A stretch of DNA of 38,777 nt from Pedosphaera sp. (GTDB lineage Bacteria > Verrucomicrobiota > Verrucomicrobiia > Limisphaerales > SXQI01), in NCBI GenBank assembly GCA_025359965.1, contig JANYDC010000137.1:1-38777 (forward strand), given 5' to 3'. Under the pieces are notes generated by a model that saw only the letters and a list, made by a program, of their open reading frames with translations, was not told where the DNA came from and made no database searches. Numbering within the stretch: the first letter of the stretch is position 1; each line of letters starts with the position of its first letter. The translations under genes were made by a program, and so were the position numbers. This document shows positions 25,958 through 35,031 of the stretch, one piece after another.

Positions 25958-26956
25958 TTACAAGCCCGGGCGCTTGGGGGTCGCCTGATAATTCTTGTGC
26001 CAGTCCAGCTTCCAAAGGCGTTCCAATTGAACTTGGTCAACATGGCCATCGTAAAAGGACACGTTGATCGCTCCGGGCAGCTTCGCGTTTTGAGGATGGT
26101 TCGTTGGCACCTTGGAGGGGCGCGATCCATGACGGGGAATCGTGAAAGAACCCATTCCAAAAGGATCGCCATCCACATTTCCGGACACGAGGTTGACCGC
26201 AGGCAAATCCGTGGCCCTCGGCCCCATCCATGCGCCAGCCCCCCACCGATCAATTCCATCGCCAAACAAAGGGGTAGTGGAGGGATGTTGAATCTCTGCT
26301 TCATTGACAAACGCCATGTTTTTTAGAATCCCACCATCGCCCAACCAGAACCAACCGCCGACAAGCCAACTGTTGTGGATGTAACTTCCTGCTCTGCGCG
26401 TGGTGGGGCTGGTGAAATCAATCGTGCCGCCCCAACTCATATTGGCATAGGGCCCGTCTGTAACCCACGCGGTATTGACCGCTCCCGGATAGTAGCTCGG
26501 CGTATTGCCCAGGCGAGAAACAGGGCGATTCTTTTCGCTTCGCTGTGGCGCACTGGGACAAATGGAGCCGCGGTTGGTCATGCCCCATTGGGACAGCCAC
26601 CATTGTCCCTGGGCAGTCTGCGCGTATCCCTCCGGCGAAAGTTGAAGTCCACTTGCAGCGGTAAAATTATAGTTGAGCCGTCCACCGTCGTCCTCCATCG
26701 CCATTTTGAACCCGATGGTGTGTTGACGCAGATTGTTTTTGCAGACTGCGCTGTTGCCATTTTCTTTGGCGTTTGAAACCGCAGACAGCAACAAGCCAGC
26801 TAAAATCGCGATGATGGCCACCACCACTAAGAGCTCAATGAGGGTAAATCCGTCCGCGAGATGGTTTTTCACATTCCGCAAAGCTGTATGACAAGTCCTC
26901 AAAGCTTCTTTCGAAAATGACGTGAAAATGGATTGGGCGATCCTTGGTTCAATCAC
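25958..26956 (-). CDS. Prepilin-type N-terminal methylation domain protein (type II secretion/pseudopilin-like)
   Basis: This 332-residue protein has a leader ending at Gly36 followed by [21 protein letters not shown]. This is the classic class III signal cut by prepilin peptidase, with Glu at +5 of the mature protein (Glu41). The rest is a soluble domain with a late [13 protein letters not shown] segment, like the H-x9-DG proteins that are very numerous in Planctomycetes and Verrucomicrobia. The leader is unusually long (35 residues) from GTG 26956; an internal TTG start is possible. Probably an exported pseudopilin-like surface protein. Confidence 0.9.
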   Translation of the reverse strand: MIEPRIAQSIFTSFSKEALRTCHTALRNVKNHLADGFTLIELLVVVAIIAILAGLLLSAVSNAKENGNSAVCKNNLRQHTIGFKMAMEDDGGRLNYNFTAASGLQLSPEGYAQTAQGQWWLSQWGMTNRGSICPSAPQRSEKNRPVSRLGNTPSYYPGAVNTAWVTDGPYANMSWGGTIDFTSPTTRRAGSYIHNSWLVGGWFWLGDGGILKNMAFVNEAEIQHPSTTPLFGDGIDRWGAGAWMGPRATDLPAVNLVSGNVDGDPFGMGSFTIPRHGSRPSKVPTNHPQNAKLPGAINVSFYDGHVDQVQLERLWKLDWHKNYQATPKRPGL

Positions 26957-27026
26957 ACTTGAAAGTAAAGCCTTTTTGGGGAGATCTATCGGGGCATTGC
27001 CAGTGCTTTATGGAAGCCTTCCCGAC

Positions 27027-27270
27027 CTCGCCCTGAAAGGGCGGAATGTGACAGCCTGGGGTGAAGCCCCAGGTAACAAACCCACGCCAAAATCCCCTGC
27101 CCTGTAAGGGCGGAATCCTTGCAGCCATCGCATCCTCCCGGTCAAGAACTCCTATATCATCTCTTGCAACACAACCGCTCTTTCGCCCTTTACAGGGCTT
27201 GGAAAAATTGTGGGATTGCCTTACTAACCGGGCCTTCAGCCCGGGCTGTCACATAACGGGCTTACAGCCC
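27027..27270. repeat. Nested long imperfect inverted repeat (MITE- or REP-like)
   Basis: Outer arms at 27027-27074 and 27227-27270 are inverted relatives sharing ATGTGACAGCC and a GGGxTGAAGxCCCxGGT hairpin. Inner arms, CCTGCCCTGTAAGGGCG (27097-27113) and CGCCCTTTACAGGGCTTGG (27184-27202), also pair. The segment encodes nothing credible. Together with 27301-27345 it fills most of the 563-nt gap before the DUF1549 gene. Confidence 0.65.
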
Positions 27271-27300
27271 TAAAATTGCGCACTGCAACAAGTCGTTCGA

Positions 27301-27345
27301 ATCCTTCGTATGCGCTGCGGCTCACAGAACCGCGCTCCGAAGGAT
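27301..27345. repeat. Hairpin repeat containing a 25-bp motif seen again at 32935
   Basis: ATCCTTCG (27301-27308) and CGAAGGAT (27338-27345) form a stem around CTGCGGCTCACAGAACCGCG, itself a hairpin. The 25-bp stretch 27315-27339 recurs at 32935-32959 with one difference, so it is a dispersed repeat of this genome. Confidence 0.6.
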
Positions 27346-27519
27346 GGGGTGTTATCAATAGCCTCTCCAAAACCGGTCGCTTGCCAGTGCGCTCCATCTG
27401 GGGCATGGTCCGACGAGAATGTGTGTGACCAGAAGTCCATCCCGGTTGACCGCGACGTTCACCGCTGATGAACATCGCAAAGCTGGTTACGCAAAGGCTT
27501 TCGAGCTTGGGGTTTCCCT

Positions 27520-29709
27520 ATGAGGCATTCGTTTCTGCCCAGAATAGGTGAACGAGGGATCACCTGGGCTGTTTGTTTCTGCGCGGCGGCCTTAACGGTC
27601 ATTGGCGATAGTTCAATGAACGCAGAGAAGGGGGAGCTTTGGTGGTCTTTGAAACCGGTGGTACGTCCAGCCTTGCCGGAGGGGACTGAGGCCAATCCGA
27701 TTGATCGTTTCATTCATGCGGAACTTACGGCCCGCGGACTTAAAGCAGTGGGCCCGGCTGACCGATTGACGTTGTTGCAGCGCGTTTATCTGGACCTGAT
27801 CGGCATTCCCCCGTCGCCCGATGAGCAAGCTTCCTATTTGTTGGATGAATCGACGGGCGCGTATGAGAAGGTGGTGGACCGGCTGCTGGCCAACGAACAA
27901 CACGCGGTGAGGTACGCGAGGCATTGGCTGGATGTTTTGCGTTACGCGGATGCCGACGAACGGATGACGGCAGCACCGGGAATTCATTTGTGGCGGGATT
28001 GGGTGATTAATGCGCTGAACGAAGACCTGCCTTATGACCAGTTCGTGCAGGTTCAACTCACCGGACGCCGTGCCAACGAACGCGCGCAAATGTCGGCCAC
28101 CGGTTATCGTTCGCGGAAGGAGCTGCGACCCGGCGATGAGTTCGCCCTGGGTTTTTTGGCGCGGGGAACCGGTGAAAACCCGCAGGATCTGGCGATTGCC
28201 GCAGTGGATACCGTGTCGACGGCGTTCATGGGTATGACGGTGGGTTGCGCGAAATGTCATGACCATATGTATGACCCGATTTCGCAGCGGGACTATTACT
28301 CCATGAAGGCGCTGTTTGATCCCCTGATCCTGCGAAAAATCACGCTGGCCAACGCGGCTGATTTGATCGCGAACGGCAAGGCGATGGCGGAAGCCGAAAA
28401 GAAACGCGCACCGTTTGAAAAGGCTCTCAATGAATTTGCCGCGCCCTTCAAGGCGAAGCTTTACGAAGAACGGGTTTTGATGCTGCCACCGGAAGCGCAG
28501 GTGGTCATTCGCAAACCAGAAAGACAGCGGACCGTCGCGGAACAAACAATTGCCGACGATTATTTTCCGATTCTTCGCATTGACGGGGACAAGCTCACGG
28601 AATCCATGCCGGAAGATGCCCGGAAGCAGTACCAGGAATTGCAAAAGAAGCTGGACGCAGAGAGCTCGGAATTGAATGGCCGCAAGAATCCGCCGCTGCC
28701 CGTGTTTTATACGGTTGAGGCGGATCGCGTGCGCGAACAGGAAAAAAGTTTCATTCTCACGAGTGGCGATCCCTTGCGTCCTGAAAAAGAACATGAAGTG
28801 AAACCGGGATGGCCGTTTTCGGACGCGGAACCGGATTTTCGGGAGGGTCGAATTGAAGTGTTTGCGGATTGGCTGACCTCGCCAGAGAATCCACTGTTCG
28901 CGCGAGTGGCGGTAAACCGGTTGTGGCAATGGCATTTTGGCGAAGGGCTGTTAAAAATCGCCAGTGATTTGGGCAAACTCGGAGGCAAGCCATCCCATCC
29001 GCTCCTGCTGGATTGGCTCGCCTCTGAGTTTGTGCGTGGCGAATTCAGCATGAAAAAAATGCACCGGCTGATGGTGACGTCCGACGTTTACAAGCGAGCG
29101 TCGGAAGCGGGGGACGATTTCGGGGAGAATCAAAAGATTGATCCGGGCGACACGGCTCTCTGGCATTTTAGGCTGCAACGGCTGGAGGCGGAACCGATCT
29201 GGGATTCCATGCACGCGGCTGCTGGGGATCTTGATTTGAAAGTGGGCGGACCCTCTTTTGATATCCGGCAGGGAGGCAATGGAAATCGCCGCCAGAATGA
29301 TTCGGCCATTGAGAAGAACGCGAAACCACAACGTCGCGGCGCCTACCTCATCCGTGGCTATTCATCCAGCCGCGATGTGACACCCAATTTCCTGCAGGCA
29401 TTTGATGTGGACGACGGACGCGCGCCGTGCCCGATGCGCACGCAGACAGTAACGGCACCTCAAGCTTTGTTCCTGATGAACAGCCCGGATGTGGACAAAG
29501 CCTGCGTTGAGTTGTCCGACCGTCTGCAAAAGGAGGCAAAAGGCGATTTAACGTCCGCAGTGGATCTGGCTTTCAAGGTGACGTTATCGCGGCCGCCTTC
29601 GAGCGCGGAAAAGCGAAGCGCTCTCGCGTATCTTGAGAACGATGCAGCCAGGCTGAAACAGTTTTCATGGCTCATGTTTAATTTGGACGAGTTTATTTAT
29701 GTCAGATAG
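27520..29709 (+). CDS. DUF1549/DUF1553 domain secreted protein (PSCyt2-PSD1 type)
   Basis: The 729-residue protein has an N-terminal hydrophobic segment (GITWAVCFCAAALTVIGDS) acting as signal peptide or anchor. DUF1549 (about 55-265) shows NPIDRFIHAEL, RLTLLQRVYLDLIGIPPSPDE, HWLDVLRYAD and GMTVGCAKCHDHMYDPISQRDYY, which contains a CxxCH. DUF1553 (about 440-715) shows NPLFARVAVNRLWQWHFG, FVRGEFSMKKMHRLMVTSDVYKR and DDGRAPCPMRTQTVTAPQALFLMNS. The N-terminal PSCyt1 cytochrome domain common in larger relatives is absent. These proteins are typical of Planctomycetes and Verrucomicrobia and are paired with DUF1501 proteins, as here (11-nt overlap). A role in breaking down complex polysaccharides has been suggested; the biochemical activity is not settled. 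Confidence 0.95.
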   Translation: MRHSFLPRIGERGITWAVCFCAAALTVIGDSSMNAEKGELWWSLKPVVRPALPEGTEANPIDRFIHAELTARGLKAVGPADRLTLLQRVYLDLIGIPPSPDEQASYLLDESTGAYEKVVDRLLANEQHAVRYARHWLDVLRYADADERMTAAPGIHLWRDWVINALNEDLPYDQFVQVQLTGRRANERAQMSATGYRSRKELRPGDEFALGFLARGTGENPQDLAIAAVDTVSTAFMGMTVGCAKCHDHMYDPISQRDYYSMKALFDPLILRKITLANAADLIANGKAMAEAEKKRAPFEKALNEFAAPFKAKLYEERVLMLPPEAQVVIRKPERQRTVAEQTIADDYFPILRIDGDKLTESMPEDARKQYQELQKKLDAESSELNGRKNPPLPVFYTVEADRVREQEKSFILTSGDPLRPEKEHEVKPGWPFSDAEPDFREGRIEVFADWLTSPENPLFARVAVNRLWQWHFGEGLLKIASDLGKLGGKPSHPLLLDWLASEFVRGEFSMKKMHRLMVTSDVYKRASEAGDDFGENQKIDPGDTALWHFRLQRLEAEPIWDSMHAAAGDLDLKVGGPSFDIRQGGNGNRRQNDSAIEKNAKPQRRGAYLIRGYSSSRDVTPNFLQAFDVDDGRAPCPMRTQTVTAPQALFLMNSPDVDKACVELSDRLQKEAKGDLTSAVDLAFKVTLSRPPSSAEKRSALAYLENDAARLKQFSWLMFNLDEFIYVR

Positions 29710-31102
29710 CACGAGACCCTCTGCAATTTATCCGTGTGGACGCCTCGCCCGACGCGATTTTATCCATCAGATCGGTGGCGGCTTTTTGGGTCTGGCACTC
29801 GGTGGGCTTTGGGCCGAGGCGGGTGAGATCAAGGATGTGGAGATCAGCGAGCATCATGTGGCCAAGGCCAAGTCGGTCATTTTCCTTTTCATGTGCGGCG
29901 GGGTCAGCCATATCGATACGTTCGATCCCAAGGACAACAAGCACGCCGGCAAGTTTATCGATGCGATAGGATTCGGCGATAACCAGGCTGCGATGAAGCG
30001 CCCGGTGATTCCGTGCCTGAGAACCTTCACGCGATACGGAAAATCAGGCATTCCTGTTTCGGATTGGTTTCCGCATGTAGGCGGTGTGATCGACGATATT
30101 TCAGTCGTCCGTTCCATGTGGTGCCACGAGGGAAATCATTTTCCGGCGGTTATAGAAACATCCACCGGCCACCGGGGGCGGCAGTTTGATCATCCCACGT
30201 TTGGGAGCTGGGTTTCCTATGCGTTGGGAAGCGCCAACAAGAATCTGCCAACGTTTGTGAATCTCGGGAGACCGTCCTCGCCGATGCAACTAACCGGCGG
30301 CTACCTTGGAGCCTCGGTGGCGGCGACGCCGTTCCAGGCAGGCGAAACACCCATCCCCAATCTTTATCCGCCCAAAGGGGCATCAGGTGTTGAGCGTGAC
30401 CGGCAAATGGAATTGCTGCAAACGATGAATCAGGATTTTCGCGAGCGTTATGCCATCAATACAGATATCCAAGCCCGGGCGCGCGCCTACGAACTTGCGG
30501 CGCGCATGCAGCTTTCCGCACCTGAAGCGGTGGATTTTTCAGGCGAACCCGACCATGTAAAAGCCATGTACGGGATTGACGAAAAGGAAACGGAGGAATT
30601 CGGCAAACAGCTTTTATTGGCGCGGCGACTGGCCGAAAAGGGGGTGCGTTTCATCCAAATTTGTCACGCAGGCGGAGGCAACGGAGCGTGGGATTCGCAC
30701 GGAGACATGAAAACGCACGCACCGCTTTGTCGCGCGACGGACAAGCCTATTGCGGGCTTGATTGGGGATTTGAAACAGCGGGGCATGCTGGATCAAACAC
30801 TGGTGGTTTGGACGAGTGAATTCGGGCGCACGCCTTGGTCACAGAACACTACCGGGAGGGATCATAATCCCAAGGGATACACTTCGTGGATGGCGGGCGG
30901 AGGCATCAAAGGGGGAGTGGTGCACGGTGGCACCGATGAAGTGGGTTATAAAGCTGAGGATTCACCGCATTATTACAGCGACCTGCACGCCACCATTCTC
31001 CAGCAGCTTGGCCTCAACCATAAAAAATTGGAAGTGAAAGCCTTGGGACGCACTATGCGCCTCGTCGAAGAGGGCGGTCCCATAAAGGAAATAATCGCCT
31101 GA
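29699..31102 (+). CDS. DUF1501 protein (sulfatase-like, Tat-exported)
   Basis: The 467-residue protein has a twin-arginine signal: GRLARRDFIHQIGGGFLGLALGGL (Arg18-Arg19). DUF1501 features are KSVIFLFMCGGVSHIDTFDPK, GKSGIPVSDWFPHVG, HPTFGSWVSYALGS, FIQICHAGGGNGAWDSHG and VVWTSEFGRTPWSQ...GRDHNPKGYTSWMAGGGIKGG. The fold is related to alkaline phosphatase/sulfatase enzymes, but a canonical formylglycine motif is not seen. The start ATG overlaps the end of the DUF1549/1553 gene by 11 nt, so the two are translationally coupled and presumably work together outside the cytoplasm. Confidence 0.95.
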   Translation: MSDSTRPSAIYPCGRLARRDFIHQIGGGFLGLALGGLWAEAGEIKDVEISEHHVAKAKSVIFLFMCGGVSHIDTFDPKDNKHAGKFIDAIGFGDNQAAMKRPVIPCLRTFTRYGKSGIPVSDWFPHVGGVIDDISVVRSMWCHEGNHFPAVIETSTGHRGRQFDHPTFGSWVSYALGSANKNLPTFVNLGRPSSPMQLTGGYLGASVAATPFQAGETPIPNLYPPKGASGVERDRQMELLQTMNQDFRERYAINTDIQARARAYELAARMQLSAPEAVDFSGEPDHVKAMYGIDEKETEEFGKQLLLARRLAEKGVRFIQICHAGGGNGAWDSHGDMKTHAPLCRATDKPIAGLIGDLKQRGMLDQTLVVWTSEFGRTPWSQNTTGRDHNPKGYTSWMAGGGIKGGVVHGGTDEVGYKAEDSPHYYSDLHATILQQLGLNHKKLEVKALGRTMRLVEEGGPIKEIIA

Positions 31103-31146
31103 TTCACTCCGCATAATCGCTAAGCCCGATCACGAGAGGATGGCAA

Positions 31147-31575
31147 TCAGTTTTCAAAAATGGTCACCGTGCTTCCGCGAGTGGAGTAATCAACCAGGGT
31201 GCCCAACTTTGCCTGAGTGATATGGATTTCGCCCTGAACACCACCTTTTGGCTGTTCGGTGAAGGTTTCCTGAAAAGAAAGCCCATCCTCGGCGAAGATT
31301 CTAATGACCAATTTCCCAACGGGAGATTTCTTGGAGAAGGAACAGGCGACGCTTCGGCCCGGGATTACGAATTCGGCCGGCAGTAGGCCGCTCACTGAAA
31401 AAATCCGGCCGTCGGCTCTGATATCCCCCGCGAAAGAAAGCCCGGCCGTTCCCAGCAAATGAATCTTCGTGGCGGGAAGATGGCCATAGAAGGCAAACAG
31501 CAGGATGGCACCTGCACTACAGATCAGTATAGACAAAATCAAAACCAACTTGGGGTGGTTCTTCAGCTTATGCAT
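31147..31575 (-). CDS. Membrane-anchored hypothetical protein
   Basis: The 142-residue protein has one N-terminal transmembrane segment (about 9-29, LVLILSILICSAGAILLFAFY) and a beta-rich extracytoplasmic part with regular V/I-F alternation ending STRGSTVTIFEN. No motif is recognised. It is convergent with the DUF1501 gene, its stop 45 nt after that gene's stop. The composition is protein-like across the whole length. Confidence 0.7.
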   Translation of the reverse strand: MHKLKNHPKLVLILSILICSAGAILLFAFYGHLPATKIHLLGTAGLSFAGDIRADGRIFSVSGLLPAEFVIPGRSVACSFSKKSPVGKLVIRIFAEDGLSFQETFTEQPKGGVQGEIHITQAKLGTLVDYSTRGSTVTIFEN

Positions 31576-31873
31576 GGGAGATTGCTATATCTTTGAGGTT
31601 TAAACTTTGTCAATCCATTACGCGTCCATGCTCGGTGAGAAAAAAGCACCGGGTTGCGAATCGCGCCTCCCCTCGCACCCCGCTGCGCCAGACTCCGTTC
31701 GGCTCGGAACACGGACACGCTCCATCGGGCGGGAGTCCGTCATTCTTGTTCGTCGATTTCAACGATTACTACTGACGCAGGATTATTTATTTTGATTGCT
31801 GGAAAAGGGTAGATTCGGCTGGAAGAATGAACTGAGGGGTGGCTAAATAACCGCGCAATTCCTCAGTTTAAAT
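31576..31873. other. Intergenic region with an inverted repeat next to a start codon
   Basis: No credible gene lies in this stretch. AACTGAGG (31830-31837) and CCTCAGTT (31861-31868) form an 8-bp perfect stem around a 23-nt loop. It ends 5 nt before ATG 31874, so it could hide the ribosome-binding region or act as an operator. The low-complexity stretch 31670-31730 shows nothing. Confidence 0.45.
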
Positions 31874-32752
31874 ATGAAAGCACATACGATTAGTGTTCTA
31901 ACCTTGGTCATGGCGTCAGGGTTGATTGGACAGGCACAGACCAGCACTGCTCCTCAGAAATTGCCTGATGTGGTGGTTTCAGGGCAGGGACCATCGGAGA
32001 ACGATTTGATTGGCGAGAACCAGCAACCGGAGTGGACGACGCAAAGGCGGTTTGCCACGACTCGTATTTACGTAATGGCACCCTGGCAGGTGGAGGTGGA
32101 GCAATGGTGGAAGGGGAAATTTTTGAGGGACGGAGGCCATGAGCATTCGTTCCAATCGGAGATCGAGATCGGGCTCCCGCATAGGTTCCAACTGGATTTG
32201 TACGAGAATTTTGAGCGGACAGACAGAGGGTCGCTGCGCCATACGGGAAATCAGGTAGAGTTGCGTTATGCGCTGGCGGATTGGGGCAAGATTCCACTGA
32301 ACCCGACAGTGTACGGGGAGTGGAAGTTTAATGAGCACGGGGCGGACGCCTTTGAGGTGAAACTGTTGTTGGGCGGGGATATTGTGCAGGGATTGCACTG
32401 GGGTATTAATGTATTTTACGAGCAGGAGGTGGGAGGCGACCGTGAATCGGAATCGGGCATCGCGCAGGGCATAAGTTACACGGTGGCTGATGGGCAACTG
32501 GGGGTGGGGGTGGAAATGAATATAGAACGGACTTCGCACCGCAATTTGCACGGCTCGCCAGAGACAGAGGTTTTGTTGGGGCCGAGTATACAGTGGAGGC
32601 CGATTCCGCGAATGCATCTGGATTTGGTGCCGCTGTTCGGTATCACAGATGATTCACCGCGAGTGGAGGCCTTCGTGGTGCTGGGATTTGATCTGTGGAC
32701 GGCCAGCAAGGAAAGCGGGACTTATCAGCCTTCATCGACACGGGCACGATAG
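31874..32752 (+). CDS. Exported outer-membrane beta-barrel-like protein
   Basis: The protein is 292 residues with a signal peptide (MKAHTISVLTLVMASGLIGQAQ). A linker (KLPDVVVSGQGPSENDLIGEN) precedes many alternating amphipathic strands with aromatic girdles (FQSEIEIGLPHRFQLDLYENFE, GVEMNIERTSHR, HLDLVPLFGI, EAFVVLGFDLW). This is the pattern of an outer-membrane barrel of perhaps 10-12 strands. The KLPDVVVSG segment resembles the start of TonB-dependent plug domains, but the protein is far too short for a receptor. Function is unknown. Confidence 0.78.
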   Translation: MKAHTISVLTLVMASGLIGQAQTSTAPQKLPDVVVSGQGPSENDLIGENQQPEWTTQRRFATTRIYVMAPWQVEVEQWWKGKFLRDGGHEHSFQSEIEIGLPHRFQLDLYENFERTDRGSLRHTGNQVELRYALADWGKIPLNPTVYGEWKFNEHGADAFEVKLLLGGDIVQGLHWGINVFYEQEVGGDRESESGIAQGISYTVADGQLGVGVEMNIERTSHRNLHGSPETEVLLGPSIQWRPIPRMHLDLVPLFGITDDSPRVEAFVVLGFDLWTASKESGTYQPSSTRAR

Positions 32753-32773
32753 GAAAGATCTGTGGGCCCCTTT

Positions 32774-32959
32774 CCTAGGGTAGGCCCGTTCGGCGCGGTT
32801 CGACCCTAGGCTGAATGAGATAATCCCTATAGGATTAGCGGGATGTAGAGGCGGCGTGTTCCGTCGAATAGCACCCAGGGTTGCGGGATGGGATAGGGTT
32901 ACTGACGAATCAAGCCAAGATCCCCTCGTACCCACTGCGGCTCACAGAGCCGCGCTCCG
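32774..32959. repeat. Inverted repeat CCTAGGGT...ACCCTAGG plus dispersed 25-bp hairpin motif
   Basis: CCTAGGGT (32774-32781) and ACCCTAGG (32803-32810) are perfect inverted arms. CTGCGGCTCACAGAGCCGCG begins the 25-bp repeat 32935-32959, which matches 27315-27339. Both lie in a 312-nt gap (32753-33064) with no gene. Confidence 0.55.
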
Positions 32960-33064
32960 GCGGTTTTTCCCGTCCAAATTTTTCTGGCGTGCTCCGTTTG
33001 CTGGACATTGGGATGGGTTTCTGCTAAGGTTAGGCAGAATAAAAAGTCGATTAAAACTCGGGTT

Positions 33065-33568
33065 ATGACAAAAATTTCTCATCCTGATCTTCATTTCATC
33101 AACTCAGCTGAAGGTTGGCTTCTCTTGGGGCGGCCCGAGGAGGCTCTGCATGAGTTGGAGCAAGTGAACCCCGATCTTTGGCAACATCCTGATGTGCTGG
33201 ATGTTCGATATTCCATCCATGCCGGGCAGAGGAACTGGGAGATGGCTTTGGCGGTGGCGCGCGAGTTTCGTCATCGGTCGCCCGACCGGGTGGGAGCGTG
33301 GCTGGATTATGCCTATGCGTTGCGCCGGGTATCGGGTGGAGGCATTCAAGCGGCTTGGCGTGCGCTGCAACCGGCGTTGAAGAATTTTCCACGCGAAGTG
33401 ATGGTGGCGTACAATCTTTCGTGTTATGCCTGCCAGATGGAGCAGATGGACGAGGCGCGCAAGCTGATTACGCACGCGATGGAGGTGGGGAACCGGCAGC
33501 AGATTAAGAGTCAGGCGCTGGAGGATGATGATTTGAAGGCTCTTTGGAAGGAAATTGCGGTTCTTTAA
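33065..33568 (+). CDS. TPR-repeat protein
   Basis: The protein is 167 residues from ATG 33065. It is helical throughout, with TPR-type hairpins: SAEGWLLLGRPEEALHELEQV, GQRNWEMALAVAREFRHRSPD, AWLDYAYALRRV and YNLSCYACQMEQMDEARKLI. It has no signal peptide. A scaffold or interaction role is likely; partners are unknown. The frame is open upstream to 33008, but MTKISHPDLHFI is the more family-like start. It is the last host gene before tRNA-Leu. Confidence 0.85.
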   Translation: MTKISHPDLHFINSAEGWLLLGRPEEALHELEQVNPDLWQHPDVLDVRYSIHAGQRNWEMALAVAREFRHRSPDRVGAWLDYAYALRRVSGGGIQAAWRALQPALKNFPREVMVAYNLSCYACQMEQMDEARKLITHAMEVGNRQQIKSQALEDDDLKALWKEIAVL

Positions 33569-33711
33569 AGTTGGAGGGAGGCGAAAAGAACCGGCAATTT
33601 TGCAAATCGAATGATTTTGTGGAAAAGCGGCAGGGGATTGCCGCTGTCCAAGATCGAAAAAGAGTTGTTGCGGAGTCGGGTGGATTTGGCACCATAACCA
33701 AGCTTTCGGTG

Positions 33712-33796
33712 GCCCACGTGGCGGAATTGGCAGACGCGCTAGATTCAGGTTCTAGTGAGTAACATCGTACAGGTTCAAGTCCTGTCGTGGGCACCA
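33712..33796 (+). tRNA. tRNA-Leu (anticodon CAG)
   Basis: The 85-nt gene includes an encoded CCA. The acceptor stem is GCCCACG / CGTGGGC, the anticodon stem-loop CTAGA-TTCAGGT-TCTAG gives anticodon CAG, there is a long variable arm as in class II tRNAs, and the T-arm is CAGGTTCAAGTCCTG. It serves CUG codons. A tyrosine recombinase begins 58 nt downstream. Confidence 0.97.
33770..33796 (+). other. Predicted attachment site (att) at the tRNA-Leu 3' end
   Basis: Tyrosine recombinases encoded next to a tRNA normally recombine in its T-arm/acceptor end. The T-arm to CCA segment is therefore the likely core. No second copy of this segment was found to the window end, so the opposite junction must lie beyond 38777. 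Exact limits are inferred. Confidence 0.5.
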
Positions 33797-33854
33797 TCCT
33801 TACAAGATTCTCCATCCAAAGCGATTGTGAGCGGTGTTTGCTGCCTTAAACACC

Positions 33855-35015
33855 ATGACTTGTACAGAGCCTTCGGACGAATTTGCCACTAAATTTGCCA
33901 CTTCCAATTCAAGTTCTCGCTTCCATCATCCTGTTTTTGACTCAAAAAATCGAAGAGTAAGGGGTCTTTGGAATCATGAGGGGACATTTTACTCACGTAT
34001 CAAGTACCTGATGAGTGGAGGGAAATGGGTTGATCGAAGAGTTAAACTCAAGGCGAGTACATTGGCTGAAGCGAGGATTGAGCAAGCTCTTTTAAAAGCA
34101 GTTGATCGAACTGAGCCTGATCGAATAAAGTCAATTGACGTAAAATTTGGCGATTTCGTTAATGAGTATCTGGATCGGGCTAGGATGACAAAAAGGTCGA
34201 GTACGGTCTCAACTGAGGCCATACATCTCAATCACTGGTCACGCGGAGGACTGGAGAATACTTGCCTGTGTGCCATCACCAAAGGTCAGATTCTCGAAAT
34301 CAGGGATCAGCAGCTCAAAAAAGGCTGGTCTCCACGAACCGCGAACTTGGCAGTAACCGTACTTCGTAATCTATTTCGAACCGCAATCGATCAAGGAGTT
34401 ATTCAGGTAGAGCCAACATCTGGAATTCACCCACTTCGTCATGTTCCTCTCAAACGCCAACTTTTTACCACTCAACAAATTGAACATCTGGCCAATACAG
34501 CGGCAAAGGCGAGTCATCCGAGCGGCACAGCTTTGGCTGACTTTTTACGAATCTGTGCATATGCAGGGACTCGGTATGGCGAAGCGAAGCGTCTGAAGTG
34601 GTCTGATGTAAAGTGGGACCAAAAGCAATTGATGGTTGGCAGCGACGGGCTCGCAAAAAATCACGAAGCACGGTTTGTAGATTTGAATCCAATCTTGGAG
34701 AAATTACTGTATCGCATGGAAAAAAGGAGAGTTCAAAAAAACGAATATCTTTTCAGTCCGTCAGGAAAATCTGGACCGTACAAAACTCTACGCCAAACGC
34801 TACTCAAAGCTCGGAAGGCAGCAAATTTACCTGACTTCGGATTCCATGACTGCCGCCATCACTTTATCAGTTACTGCATAATGAGCGGAATCGACTACCT
34901 CACAATTGCGAAGTGGGTGGGTCATAAAGACGGTGGAGTGCTTATTGGAAAAGTCTATGGGCACTTGAGCAGCGAGCATTTAAGGAATGCCGCCCAGCGG
35001 ATGAAATTCGGCTGA
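33855..35015 (+). CDS. Tyrosine recombinase/integrase
   Basis: The protein is 386 residues from ATG 33855 (GTG 33834 is an alternative). The N-terminal arm-binding part (RVRGLWNHEGTFYSRIKY) and SAM-like core-binding domain (about 90-180) precede the catalytic domain. The catalytic set is complete: Arg in AYAGTRYGEAKRLKW (about 240), Lys in LAKNHEAR (about 268), FHDCRHHF (His331, Arg334), WVGHKDG (His357) and the nucleophile in GKVYGHL (Tyr368). It sits directly downstream of tRNA-Leu, as integrases of genomic islands do. The C-terminal coding end (NAAQRMKFG-stop) has a degenerate copy at 37016-37054. Confidence 0.95.
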   Translation: MTCTEPSDEFATKFATSNSSSRFHHPVFDSKNRRVRGLWNHEGTFYSRIKYLMSGGKWVDRRVKLKASTLAEARIEQALLKAVDRTEPDRIKSIDVKFGDFVNEYLDRARMTKRSSTVSTEAIHLNHWSRGGLENTCLCAITKGQILEIRDQQLKKGWSPRTANLAVTVLRNLFRTAIDQGVIQVEPTSGIHPLRHVPLKRQLFTTQQIEHLANTAAKASHPSGTALADFLRICAYAGTRYGEAKRLKWSDVKWDQKQLMVGSDGLAKNHEARFVDLNPILEKLLYRMEKRRVQKNEYLFSPSGKSGPYKTLRQTLLKARKAANLPDFGFHDCRHHFISYCIMSGIDYLTIAKWVGHKDGGVLIGKVYGHLSSEHLRNAAQRMKFG

Positions 35016-35031
35016 ATAGAGCTTAATCCTT

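Noticed and set aside
27613..28935. Minus-strand frame of 440 codons
   Set aside because: Antisense shadow of the DUF1549/1553 gene.
33544..33762. Plus-strand 72-codon frame running into tRNA-Leu
   Set aside because: The end (VAELADALDSGSSE) is the well-known false translation of a class II tRNA.
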